From positions 2,046,001-2,110,000 of the forward strand of contig NZ_CP067019.1 in assembly GCF_016599715.1 (NCBI RefSeq): 64,000 bases of DNA. The letters are read 5' to 3'. Positions 1 through 8,548 of the stretch are shown here, one piece after another. This stretch comes from Acinetobacter sp. CS-2 (GTDB taxonomy: Bacteria; Pseudomonadota; Gammaproteobacteria; Pseudomonadales; Moraxellaceae). Position 1 is the first letter of the stretch. Each line of letters begins with the position of its first letter. Below the pieces are notes generated by a model. It ran no database searches. It saw nothing but the letters and a program-made list of their open reading frames with translations, and was not told the DNA's origin. The translations under genes were made by a program, and so were the position numbers.

Positions 1-31
1 ATTTAATTAATCGCATTTTTTTGATCAGTAA

Positions 32-148
32 TTACTTCACTTCTTTCAAGCAATAACGGCATACCTTAATTTCTTTACCATCAATCGTGTATTCAATTTC
101 AGTCGCATCATGAAGACCAAATAAACGCCTTAAGAAACAATGAAGCAT
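32..148 (-). CDS. small CxxC protein, 38 aa, unknown function
   Basis: I do not recognise a named family. The 38-residue product begins MLHCFLRRLFGL and ends with CRYCLKEVK, so it holds a CxxC pair that could bind a metal or form a disulfide. The ATG at 148 is preceded by a GGAG Shine-Dalgarno with about 6 bases of spacing, which supports real translation. A strong terminator-like hairpin with a nine-T tract lies directly upstream of the ribosome binding site, suggesting attenuation (inference). Seen: ORF, SD, CxxC. Function unknown. Confidence 0.55.
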   Translation of the reverse strand: MLHCFLRRLFGLHDATEIEYTIDGKEIKVCRYCLKEVK

Positions 149-162
149 TACTTTTCTCCATG

Positions 163-201
163 CAAAAAAAAAGCCCACACATGGAAAGACGATGTGGGCT
201 T
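163..201 (-). terminator. terminator-like hairpin in the leader of the CxxC gene
   Basis: On the minus strand an 8-bp stem (AGCCCACA/TGTGGGCT) is followed by nine T residues and then almost at once by the GGAG ribosome binding site of the 38-aa gene. It may end an upstream transcript or act as a conditional attenuator. A second 7-bp hairpin (AGAAACT/AGTTTCT) lies about 30 bases further upstream at 230-248. Confidence 0.6.
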
Positions 202-365
202 ATAAACTAAGGATCTTGAAAGACCATTCAGAAACTACAGCAGTTTCTATTGACTATTTTGTACACTATTCAAGTAACATTCAGTGGCGGAATATACCAA
301 AAATTAAAATATTACTAATTTAATCAAAATTTTAGAAAGACTTGATTAATAATATATTAAATATT

Positions 366-403
366 AAAAAACCCGCTTAATCTGGGGATGTGATTAAGCA
401 GGT
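366..403 (-). terminator. rho-independent terminator, possible end of a small RNA
   Basis: On the minus strand an about 11-bp stem made of CCTGCTTAATC and GATTAAGCGGG is followed by six T residues. No protein gene lies directly upstream on that strand, so it may end an unannotated small RNA starting near 460-480. Confidence 0.55.
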
Positions 404-585
404 GAAGTCTTTGATAACCATTTTATTATTTTTATTAATGCTGTGCTCTCTTGATGTAGTTAAAAATTATCACTCTAAAGCAAATTACAAAGTATAAAAA
501 ATATGCATAAATAGTTTCTGTTCGGTTACTTTAAGTTATTTTTGATTTTTGTTAGACAATAATAATTATTAAAATCTAATCTGGG

Positions 586-700
586 TGCCCTGATATTGCT
601 TACACAAAAAACATTTCTCAGGGCATTAAAAACGCTCACATTGCTGTGAGCGGTTATGGTACTTCTCGTCTTTCCGAGTGTCAGTCGTTTTTCCCAGCTA
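586..700 (+). other. hairpin-rich structured stretch, possible phage-derived leader
   Basis: Nested inverted repeats are visible: GCCCTG pairs with CAGGGC across about 28 bases, and CGCTCACA pairs with TGTGAGCG. In one frame the plus strand also reads AHIAVSGYGTSRLSECQSFF with no usable start, before a stop near 755. Such conserved hairpins and peptide-like phrases remind me of regulatory leaders near ash-type genes of P4-like prophages. That is a memory-based inference, not a match I can verify. Confidence 0.25.
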
Positions 701-1157
701 GGCGATATATAACTTCGTCTAACCTGATAAAAAATTACCCGGTATTTGCTATTTAATCAATCAGTTTATTTCGTAATTTTTTGATAAATATCACGTTTAT
801 TTCACAGCTGATCTGATTTTGAATTGATCACCACAGAAGTTCTATGCTTTGGTCCATAACGACTCACAATTAGACAAACCTAACATGCATAGTCTGCTTT
901 ACTTGCTTTCGTTCTAAGTTTTTGTTTGGGTTGTCACCCCCATGCGAGATTTTTACTCTAAAGCATGTTCTGCTAAGCGACACCAAAGCAGGTTTAAGCC
1001 ACTATGGCTATGAGGTGACGTGAACCGCACTTTCTTAGCTTAGGTATTTTCATGACGTAAATTCCAAAAATCTTGACGTAAATTTAACTGCAATATCGGT
1101 AAAAAGTAGTGATTATAAAAAAGATAGTGCAGATAACGGTGAACATTCCTCAAGACA
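701..1157. other. gene-poor stretch, possibly degenerate prophage sequence
   Basis: No ORF with a plausible start and ribosome binding site is seen. Short open stretches on the plus strand (for example around 940-1020, encoding SKACSAKRHQSRFKPLWL before a stop) look like decayed coding sequence. It abuts a tRNA gene, a common integration site, but I found no duplicated tRNA 3' end marking an attachment site. Confidence 0.25.
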
Positions 1158-1159
1158 AT

Positions 1160-1201
1160 AAAAAAGGGTTTTAAGCTACTGATTTCGCTTAAAACCCTTA
1201 T
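1160..1201 (-). terminator. terminator downstream of tRNA-Val
   Basis: A 12-13 bp inverted repeat (AAGGGTTTTAAGC with GCTTAAAACCCTT) followed by a T run on the minus strand lies directly 3' of the tRNA gene and should end its transcript. Confidence 0.8.
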
Positions 1202-1220
1202 AACATAACGTTTAGAATAT

Positions 1221-1297
1221 TGGTAGGTATAAGCAGACTCGAACTGCTGACCTCTACGATGTCAACGTAGCGCTCTAACCAACTGAGCTATACACCT
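1221..1297 (-). tRNA. tRNA-Val (anticodon GAC)
   Basis: The minus strand reads AGGTGTATAGCTCAGTTGG at the 5' end and finishes TATACCTACCA, giving a 77-nt tRNA with encoded CCA. The anticodon loop CTACG-TTGACAT-CGTAG places GAC, which reads valine codons GUC/GUU. The T loop GTTCGAGTC is canonical. The gene stands alone with its own terminator downstream. Confidence 0.95.
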
Positions 1298-1328
1298 AAG
1301 TATTGTGAATCATATTCACTTTTATTTT

Positions 1329-3341
1329 TTAAGACAAGTGCTTTCTATTATTTTTTAAAGTATTTGCACATGTTTTAAGCATTTTTCTAAATTGCTTTAT
1401 TTGCTGGTGATTTTGCATTAAAGAATAGTGCTGTTGCTGATAATGCTGTGCTGTTTGAATAAATATCTGTTGCTGGTCCTGTTCTGCCCGTTCAGCCAAA
1501 CGAAGCATCCAGCTATAAAAAGTTTCTGCAGGCTGCTTGCGCAAGCTGAGTTCCAATTGTTTGGAAAATTGTTGAATGGCACGCTCATAATCTGAAACCG
1601 ACCGACTGTTTCGATAAAAAATCCAGATAAAATAAACCGCCACCACCAGCAGAATACTCAATAACATGATGATACTGCTGGCATAAGCATTTTTAATACC
1701 CAGCTTGGACAACCAGCCTTGCTGCTTTTCGGCATCATAGCCCACCACCTTGCTTTGCCATTGATAACTCGCATAGTCACTCCAGATTCTCAGGTTTTTC
1801 ATCACTGCAAACTGGCGATATCTCCATTTCTGTTCTTTATTGCCCAAAATACTGCGATCACTTTCAATATAATTTTGCATTCCCCCATCTATGCGTTGTG
1901 GCGCGATAATCGCTGTAGGATCGATTCTTTGCCATTTTCCATGCAACAAGACTTCGGTCCATGCATGTGCATCGAGCTGTCGCACCTCCCAGCTGGCTCG
2001 ATCAGGGGCAAGTTGTCCACCCTGATAACCCACCACTACACGTGCAGGTATGCCGACATAACGCATAAGCAAAGCAAAACTTGAGGCATAATGCTCACAA
2101 AAACCACGACGTGATTGAAACAGAAATTCATCTATCCGGTTTTCTCCCAGCAAGCCGGGATTCAAGGTGTAGGCAAAATCATTATTTTTATACCACTGCA
2201 AAATATTGCTGACATAGCGTTCAGGTTGCTGTCCACTCCGCTTGAACATCTCGAATGCAAACTGGCGTGATTGCTCATCCAAGCGCTCTGGAATTTTGGT
2301 ATTGATCTGTTGCAAAAATCCTGTTTTATATAAAGTCTGTTCTTGCGACTGAGCATTGCCCAGCCATCGCAATGCAATCGGCTGATTCTGCAAAATTTGT
2401 CGTACCGGCGTAATACGGCCATCCTGTTTTAACTGATAGTTCTGTTGTAATGGTCGCGATTGTTCGAGTCCCATCACCCACATCACATGAGGATCAGCAG
2501 CTAAATACTGATAATTAAAACTGTATTTTCCGTTCTTTAGATTTTGAATTGCGACCGGTTTTTCATTGACAAAACTGCTAGTCCAGGTTTTACCGTCATA
2601 CTGGTCTAAAACCATCGCTCGCCAATATAAATCATTGCGGTCTGGCAATTGGTTCATATCGCCAATAATTCGAAATGCCAGACTGCTTGACTGCGACAAC
2701 TCGGCAATATCCCCTGGTGACATGCTGTCACTCATCCCAGTGACACTTTTTTGTACCGGGATCGGAATCGCCCAAAGCGGCGGCAAGCGGGGGAAAAACA
2801 CAAACAGTAAGATAAAAAAAGGCAACGCCAGAATCATGAATTTACCCACATGTTTGGCATCAGTTTGCAATGCGCCAGATGAATTTTGCAATTGTCTAAA
2901 TTCATGGGTTTGTAAACGGTACAGGCCAATCAGGCAGCTGAGTAAACAGAGCAGCACCATCAGTGCCATCCAGATGGACTGGCTAAATAAAAATGAACTG
3001 GCACTAACAAACATGGCAAAATTAAACAGGATAATGACATCACGTTTATTCTTGCTTTCTAAAGCCTTAGCAAATAAGAAAGTCGATAAAACGGCAACTC
3101 CAGCTTCTATACCAATAAAAGTTTGATAGTTAAAATAAATTACAGCCAAAGCTATGAAAGTCAGGACAAAAGTCCATATTCTGGATAAAGCCCTGGATTG
3201 ATCTTTTAAGCTATAAAATAAAAAAAGAATCATCAGGGCAAAAATAAGGCTTAATAGCAGCGGATTAAACCCAACCTGTGCCAGAAGTATCAATGACAGG
3301 GTCATCAGTATCGAGGTTCTGATCTGTGTATCAATCATCAT
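1329..3341 (-). CDS. TgpA-like transglutaminase membrane protein (DUF3488)
   Basis: This 670-aa inner-membrane protein has about six N-terminal transmembrane segments (residues 10-195), a periplasmic transglutaminase-like domain (about 370-500) and one C-terminal membrane helix near 560 followed by a cytoplasmic tail. The catalytic triad is visible as Cys in GFCEHYASS, His in LDAHAWTEV and Asp in QRIDPTA. It starts directly after the DUF58 stop codon (TAAATG), so the two are translated together. MoxR-DUF58-TgpA sets are common in gammaproteobacteria; the P. aeruginosa homologue TgpA is essential. The substrate is unknown. The family call is firm and the exact role is not. Confidence 0.88.
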   Translation of the reverse strand: MMIDTQIRTSILMTLSLILLAQVGFNPLLLSLIFALMILFLFYSLKDQSRALSRIWTFVLTFIALAVIYFNYQTFIGIEAGVAVLSTFLFAKALESKNKRDVIILFNFAMFVSASSFLFSQSIWMALMVLLCLLSCLIGLYRLQTHEFRQLQNSSGALQTDAKHVGKFMILALPFFILLFVFFPRLPPLWAIPIPVQKSVTGMSDSMSPGDIAELSQSSSLAFRIIGDMNQLPDRNDLYWRAMVLDQYDGKTWTSSFVNEKPVAIQNLKNGKYSFNYQYLAADPHVMWVMGLEQSRPLQQNYQLKQDGRITPVRQILQNQPIALRWLGNAQSQEQTLYKTGFLQQINTKIPERLDEQSRQFAFEMFKRSGQQPERYVSNILQWYKNNDFAYTLNPGLLGENRIDEFLFQSRRGFCEHYASSFALLMRYVGIPARVVVGYQGGQLAPDRASWEVRQLDAHAWTEVLLHGKWQRIDPTAIIAPQRIDGGMQNYIESDRSILGNKEQKWRYRQFAVMKNLRIWSDYASYQWQSKVVGYDAEKQQGWLSKLGIKNAYASSIIMLLSILLVVAVYFIWIFYRNSRSVSDYERAIQQFSKQLELSLRKQPAETFYSWMLRLAERAEQDQQQIFIQTAQHYQQQHYSLMQNHQQIKQFRKMLKTCANTLKNNRKHLS

Positions 3342-4268
3342 TTAAGCCTGTGCCAAAAGTTTTTTAGCCTGTAATAACTGGCTATTACCCAAACCTGCAG
3401 CCAGTTCAGCTTGCGGCAAAAAAACTGCATATGCACACTGCATTTGCTCACATTGTTCAATTAAGCCCATCATGAGGCTCAGTTTTTCTTCATGCTGAGT
3501 ACTCGGCATATTCTGATAATGAATTTCAATATTCGGCTGCTCATTGTGCTGTTCAAATACCTTGATATATAAACCTTGGCCACGCGCTGCCTGCTTCCAT
3601 GACACTGCTTGCAAGCTATCTCCCGCCTTGAAATTATGCAGTTCACGAAATTCATCCATATCCGGCTCAAAACTGTGTTGATGCTGCTTGTTTTCTGCAG
3701 GATAAAAAGCAGCTTTGGGTGCCACCCATGAATATTCTTTCAAGTAAAAATAGGTCCAGGCACGCACCAGCCCAAAAGGATAAACTGAATAGACCTGAAG
3801 GGTTGGATAATCAAACCTCCCTCTTTTTTCAGCAAAAAATGACAAGGTCATGTTTTGCTTCAATTCTGAAATAAAGATTTTTTCCAAATGCTGGCTGGTT
3901 TTAACCCACAAATAACGCGGCTGCTTTTGCGCTTGCTGAAAATGGAGTTGCAAATCCAGTTGATGGCCCACCTGCCCAACTTCATTGACTGAAACCTCAA
4001 CCTTGAGCCCATGCAACTGCTTAAAGGTTAAATAAAAGCTGATACATAAAATGGCACTGACAAGAAAGCAAAAACCCAGAATCAGGTTGTTGGCATAATT
4101 TACCCCGGCAATAAAGGTCAGCAAAATCAACACTAGATACAGGTATCCCTGCTGATAGATAAAAATCAGAATGTCTTTTTGCGAGAGCTGTTTGATTTTT
4201 TTAAACTGGAAGCGTTTCGCTAACCATTTGTGCCACGGCTGGGTCAAAAGTGTAGTCAAGTCAATCAC
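3342..4268 (-). CDS. DUF58 domain protein
   Basis: The product is about 308 aa with two N-terminal transmembrane helices (residues 30-85) and a soluble DUF58 region containing the typical YPFGLVRAW and EFRELHNFKAGDSLQAVSWK stretches. DUF58 proteins sit between MoxR ATPases and transglutaminase proteins and have a von Willebrand A-like fold. The ORF can start at GTG 4268, but a TTG at 4259 has AAGGG about 8 bases upstream and may be the true start. The MoxR partner upstream carries a stop codon, so coupled translation may be weak. Confidence 0.85.
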   Translation of the reverse strand: MIDLTTLLTQPWHKWLAKRFQFKKIKQLSQKDILIFIYQQGYLYLVLILLTFIAGVNYANNLILGFCFLVSAILCISFYLTFKQLHGLKVEVSVNEVGQVGHQLDLQLHFQQAQKQPRYLWVKTSQHLEKIFISELKQNMTLSFFAEKRGRFDYPTLQVYSVYPFGLVRAWTYFYLKEYSWVAPKAAFYPAENKQHQHSFEPDMDEFRELHNFKAGDSLQAVSWKQAARGQGLYIKVFEQHNEQPNIEIHYQNMPSTQHEEKLSLMMGLIEQCEQMQCAYAVFLPQAELAAGLGNSQLLQAKKLLAQA

Positions 4269-4271
4269 CCT

Positions 4272-5234
4272 TTAGCTGATCTGGACTTGCTGCATCAGTT
4301 GCAAGGTTTCTGCTTCACTTAAGCCTATACGATGCGACACCACAGCGGCAAATACTGCCTGTACATCATCTAGAGTCACATAACTACGCTGTTCAATAAA
4401 GGCGTGCGCCTGAGCTGCTTTTTTCAAGGCTAATAATCCGCGGGTCGATAAACCATGCGGGCTTTTACGGGTCTCAGCAGCCAGATCCAGCAGATAATCC
4501 AGCACTCCGTCGGCAATATAAAGCTGTGTCACCAATTGTTGAATGGCTAGAATTTCATTTTCATTAAAGACATGTTGCAAGGTTGAAATCAAGGCATAGC
4601 GGGAATCTTGCTGTAATAGCAGTTTTTCTGCAGAACGTGATGGATAGCCCAGTGACAAGCGCATTAAAAAACGGTCGAGCTGCGATTCAGGCAAACTATA
4701 AGTTCCACTCTGAAACAACGGATTTTGCGTAGCGATGACCCAAAAAGGTCGCGGTAAGTCATAACGCACTCCATCTACCGTCACCTGGCCTTCTTCCATC
4801 GCTTCCAGCAAAGCACTTTACGTTTTGGGACTACAGCGGTTAATTTCATCAGCCAGCAAGATTTGAGTAAAAATAGGTCCCTGCTTGAATTCAAACTGAT
4901 GCTCTTTCTGGTTAAACATGTTCACCCCAATCACATCACTGGCAAGCATGTCATTGGTAAACTGAATACGCTGAAACTTCAATCCGGCAATATGCGACAA
5001 GGCACTGGACAAGGTAGTTTTACCCAGACCCGGCAAATCTTCAAACAGCACATGTCCACCGGATAGCAAACAACATAAAGCCAGTTTGGTTTGCTGTTCT
5101 TTATCCAAAATAATGCGATTGATTTGAGTCAAGAATGCCTGAACTTTTGCCGCATAAGATTCCACCTGAAAATTCAGCTCTTGTTGCGCTAGCGTGAGTT
5201 CCTGTTTTTGAACTTTATTCATACCCCAAATCAC
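4272..5234 (-). pseudogene. moxR-type AAA ATPase broken by an in-frame stop (CAA to TAA)
   Basis: One uninterrupted frame of 321 codons encodes a MoxR ATPase except for TAA at 4818-4820. The first part has Walker A (GLGKTT) and Walker B (LLADEIN). The second part continues SALLEAMEEGQVT, sensor 1 (WVIATQNP) and the C-terminal lid domain. MoxR proteins read PKTQSALLEAMEE here, so a single C-to-T change turning Gln into stop explains it. The truncated 138-residue product would lack sensor 1 and arginine-finger regions. The start is GTG 5234 or ATG 5222. A sequencing error remains possible. Confidence 0.82.
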
Positions 5235-5246
5235 ACTCTTTCCCCA

Positions 5247-5282
5247 ATAAAAAACGGTGCATGATTAACATACACCGTTTTC
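5247..5282 (-). terminator. terminator of the cstA-ybdD transcript
   Basis: AAAACGGTG and CACCGTTTT pair around the loop TATGTTAATCATG on the minus strand, followed by a T run. It lies between ybdD and moxR and leaves very little room for a separate moxR promoter. Confidence 0.75.
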
Positions 5283-5330
5283 CGGTTTTTCCAAATAAAT
5301 CAGAAGATTTCAGACAAAGATATCTTCAGG

Positions 5331-5633
5331 CTAGCAGGGACATTTTTTCATTCCACCGCCTGCGCTTGGATAACGTGCATCCACGCAGTGACGGTAAAAT
5401 GTTTTGGCATCCATGGGGGTTAAATCAGCATGATGTTTTGCCATATGCGCCAAATAGGTCTGATAATCTGGCACACCTACCATTAAGCGAAAGCTTTGCT
5501 GCAGGCGTTGCCAAATGAGCTGAATGGTTTTAATGCCATTTAGCATCAAAAACTGTTTCGGTTGAGCCAATACCGTAAACTTGATGATTTTACCCAGTGC
5601 CAGTTTTTGGCGAATTTGATCTTTTAGACTCAT
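5331..5633 (-). CDS. YbdD/YjiX family small protein
   Basis: A 100-aa cytoplasmic protein with the family features WQRLQQSFRLMVGVPDYQTYLAHM and a C-terminal CVDARYPSAGGGMKKCPC. In E. coli the homologues YbdD and YjiX are encoded directly behind the CstA and BtsT transporters. Here it overlaps the end of cstA by 4 bases, so it is translationally coupled. It probably supports transporter function; the mechanism is unknown. It is somewhat longer than the usual 65-70 aa because of an N-terminal extension; an internal ATG (MLNGIKTIQL) might be an alternative start. Confidence 0.85.
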   Translation of the reverse strand: MSLKDQIRQKLALGKIIKFTVLAQPKQFLMLNGIKTIQLIWQRLQQSFRLMVGVPDYQTYLAHMAKHHADLTPMDAKTFYRHCVDARYPSAGGGMKKCPC

Positions 5634-7735
5634 TTCACCTCTCCTGCCACTTCATTGGAGCTAATCTCATCACTGTAAATGGCTTCAGATTCATGCACAG
5701 TCGGATTTGGATTTGCCAATGCGCGGCGAATGACACCAATCGCAGCAAACAGCATCACCACCGCCACAATCATGAAGAAACCGCACAGTACTGCATTAAT
5801 CTGATTAGAGAACACAATCGTTTGCATTTCAGCAATGTCTTTGGCTGGCTTTAAGATTTCTCCACGAGCAATGGCATCAGAGAAACGGTTGGCCTGTGCC
5901 AGAAAACCAATTTTCGGATTTTCATGGAAGATTTTTTGCCAGCCAGCAGTCATACAGGTAATGAACAGGAAAATGGTGGGAACAATCGTGATCCAAACAT
6001 ATTTTTCTTTCTTCATTTTAAACAGAATGACTGTGCCTAAAATCAGTGCCATAGCTGCCAGCATTTGGTTACCAATACCGAATAGTGGCCATAAGCTGTT
6101 AATTCCACCGAGCGGATCAATCACACCCTGATAAACGAAGAAACCCCAGCCTGCAACAGCGACTGCGGTACCCAACAAGTTACCAAAGAAATTGTGCGAT
6201 TGTTTCACCGCAGGAATTACAATACCGACAGTATCCTGAACCATAAAACGGCAAGCACGTGTACCGGCATCTACCGCTGTTAAAATAAACAATGCTTCAA
6301 ACAGAATGGCAAAGTGATACCAGAACGCCATCATGGAACGGTTATTGAAAATTTCCGTAATAATGTGCGCCATACCAATGGCAAATGTTGGAGCACCACC
6401 AGTACGTGAAAGAATCGAACTTTCACCCACTTCCTGAGCAAGCAGGGTCAAGGCTTCAGGTGTCACCACAAAGCCTAAAGTACGTACCGCTTCTGCCGCA
6501 CTTTCCACCGTTGTACCGAGGACCGCAGCAGGTGCGTTAATTGCGAAATATACGCCAGGCTCAAGAATGGTCGCGCAAATCATTGCCATAACCGCAACGA
6601 AAGATTCCATCAACATGCCACCATAACCGATCACGCGAATATCCACTTCGTTATTAACCAGTTTAGGTGTCGTACCTGAAGAAACCAGGGCATGGAAACC
6701 GGAAATGGCACCACAGGCGATGGTAATGAACAGGAACGGGAACATCGAACCGGCAAAGACAGGACCTGTACCATCCACGAAATGCGTTACCGCCGGCATT
6801 TTCATTTCAGGCAATGCCACCATAATGCCCACGGCCAGACCGGCAATCACGCCAATCTTCAAGAAGGTAGACAAGTAATCACGTGGAGCTAGCAACAGCC
6901 AGACCGGTAATGCAGAAGCAATGAAACCATAAGTGATCAGACACCAGGTCAACTGCGTACCTGAAAGGGTAAAGATGGGCCCCCAGTACGGATCAGCTGC
7001 CACATTACCGCCATAGACAATCGCCAGCATCATCAGCACAAAACCGATGATTGAAACCTCGGCAATTTTTCCCGGACGGATATAACGCATATATACGCCC
7101 ATAAACAAGGCGATTGGAATAGTGGCTGAAATGGTGAATACACCCCATGGACTGTTGGTTAGGGCTTTCACCACCACCAAGGCAAGCACAGCAAGAATAA
7201 TGATCATGACGCCTAATGCACCTAGCATCACAATGATACCGGCAAAAGAACCAAGCTCCTGCTTTGCCATTTCACCCAGTGATCGTCCATCACGGCGGGT
7301 CGAAATAAACAGGACTAAAAAATCCTGCACAGCGCCTGCAAGTACAACACCGACCAGCAACCAGATGGTTCCTGGCAGGTAGCCCATTTGTGCCGCAAGA
7401 ATTGGCCCGACTAAAGGCCCGGCACCGGCAATGGCTGCAAAGTGGTGTCCAAACAGGACATATTTATTGGTAGGCACATAATCCAGACCATCTGCCAGAC
7501 GGTGAGCGGGGGTTAAACGTCTGGCATTGAGTTCAAAAACTTTATTGGCAATAAATAAGCTATAGAAGCGATAAGCGATGCTATAGACACAGATGGCAGC
7601 TAAAACCAGCCAAACTGCATTGACATGCTCACCTCTGCTGATTGCAAGTATCCCAAAGGACACCGCACCTAGAACTGCCACCAGAAGCCACACTATTTTG
7701 GAAGTTATTGATAACTTCGGTTGAATCGTTTCCAT
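5630..7735 (-). CDS. cstA: CstA-type pyruvate/peptide transporter
   Basis: A 701-aa polytopic inner-membrane protein with about 16-18 hydrophobic segments. It carries the CstA signatures FGHHFAAIAGAGPLVGPILA and the long conserved TGGAPTFAIGMAHI region. CstA and BtsT import pyruvate (and have been linked to peptide uptake) on carbon starvation. The length matches E. coli CstA (701 aa). It forms a two-gene unit with the YbdD-like gene and is followed by a terminator. A promoter should lie in 7736-7850, but I cannot assign boxes with confidence. Confidence 0.93.
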   Translation of the reverse strand: METIQPKLSITSKIVWLLVAVLGAVSFGILAISRGEHVNAVWLVLAAICVYSIAYRFYSLFIANKVFELNARRLTPAHRLADGLDYVPTNKYVLFGHHFAAIAGAGPLVGPILAAQMGYLPGTIWLLVGVVLAGAVQDFLVLFISTRRDGRSLGEMAKQELGSFAGIIVMLGALGVMIIILAVLALVVVKALTNSPWGVFTISATIPIALFMGVYMRYIRPGKIAEVSIIGFVLMMLAIVYGGNVAADPYWGPIFTLSGTQLTWCLITYGFIASALPVWLLLAPRDYLSTFLKIGVIAGLAVGIMVALPEMKMPAVTHFVDGTGPVFAGSMFPFLFITIACGAISGFHALVSSGTTPKLVNNEVDIRVIGYGGMLMESFVAVMAMICATILEPGVYFAINAPAAVLGTTVESAAEAVRTLGFVVTPEALTLLAQEVGESSILSRTGGAPTFAIGMAHIITEIFNNRSMMAFWYHFAILFEALFILTAVDAGTRACRFMVQDTVGIVIPAVKQSHNFFGNLLGTAVAVAGWGFFVYQGVIDPLGGINSLWPLFGIGNQMLAAMALILGTVILFKMKKEKYVWITIVPTIFLFITCMTAGWQKIFHENPKIGFLAQANRFSDAIARGEILKPAKDIAEMQTIVFSNQINAVLCGFFMIVAVVMLFAAIGVIRRALANPNPTVHESEAIYSDEISSNEVAGEVK

Positions 7736-7854
7736 GTAAAGCCCTCATATCTAATGCATAAATCAGCATTCATTTTTTATTGTTCGGTATACTGCTGTTT
7801 TTTCCCTTGCGACTGTACTCCTCATATTTTGCTTTTCATCTAATACTTTGGCAT

Positions 7855-7884
7855 AAAAAAAGGGATGATTTTGATCATCCCTTT
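7855..7884 (-). terminator. efp terminator
   Basis: AAAGGGATGAT/ATCATCCCTTT inverted repeat with a T tract on the minus strand, 25 bases past the efp stop. Confidence 0.85.
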
Positions 7885-7908
7885 CGATAATAGTCTATTT
7901 TAAAACCA

Positions 7909-8478
7909 TTATGCACGTTCTAAATAGTCACCCGTACGAGTGTCTACACGAACGCTTTCTTCTTGCTGTACGAATAATGGTACACGAACAACAGCGCCAG
8001 TTTCGAGTTTAGCTGGCTTGCCACCGCCGCCAGAAGTATCACCACGTACGCCTGGATCAGTTTCCACGATTTTCAATACGACGAAGTTTGGTGCACTTAC
8101 TGTCAATGGAACGCCATTGAATAACATAATTGTACAAAGTTCGTTAGAATCGTCTTTTAACCATTTTGCAGCATCACCCATTGCAGTTTTGTCTGCAGTA
8201 ATCTGTTCAAAAGTTTCAGGATCCATGAAGTTCCACATTTCACCATCATTGTACAAGTAGTTCATTTCTACTTCCACGATGTCCGCTGCTTCTAAAGAGT
8301 CACCCGATTTAAAAGTTTTTTCTAAAACTTTACCTGTTTTAAGGTTACGAAGTTTTACACGGTTGAATGCTTGACCTTTACCAGGTTTTACATATTCATT
8401 TTCCATGATTGAACATGGGTTGCCGTCAAGCATTACTTTAAGGCCTTGCTTAAAGTCATTTGTAGAATAATTGGCCAT
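7909..8478 (-). CDS. efp: translation elongation factor P
   Basis: A 189-aa three-domain EF-P, which relieves ribosome stalling at polyproline stretches. The modification loop [10 protein letters not shown] places Lys34 at the tip, the residue beta-lysylated in EpmA/EpmB organisms. The C-terminus keeps the TGDYLERA ending. epmB lies divergently only 70 bp away, which fits the lysine-modification route rather than rhamnosylation (EarP would need Arg here). EpmA itself is not in the window. Confidence 0.97.
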   Translation of the reverse strand: MANYSTNDFKQGLKVMLDGNPCSIMENEYVKPGKGQAFNRVKLRNLKTGKVLEKTFKSGDSLEAADIVEVEMNYLYNDGEMWNFMDPETFEQITADKTAMGDAAKWLKDDSNELCTIMLFNGVPLTVSAPNFVVLKIVETDPGVRGDTSGGGGKPAKLETGAVVRVPLFVQQEESVRVDTRTGDYLERA

Positions 8479-8548
8479 GAAAGGCTCGCTCCAAACTTAC
8501 TAACTTAAATCTATTAATGCTAGACTAGCATTATTTTTAACATCTGGC

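Noticed and set aside
586..660. Integron attC-like site
   Set aside because: Hairpins are present but the core-site sequences GTTRRRY and the extrahelical bases of attC are not seen, and no integrase is near.
1221..1297. tRNA-Val as a prophage attachment site
   Set aside because: No duplicated tRNA 3' end or integrase gene was found in the first 1.2 kb.
2566..3126. 186-codon plus-strand frame inside the TgpA-like gene
   Set aside because: It is antisense to conserved membrane segments and its composition reflects the other strand.
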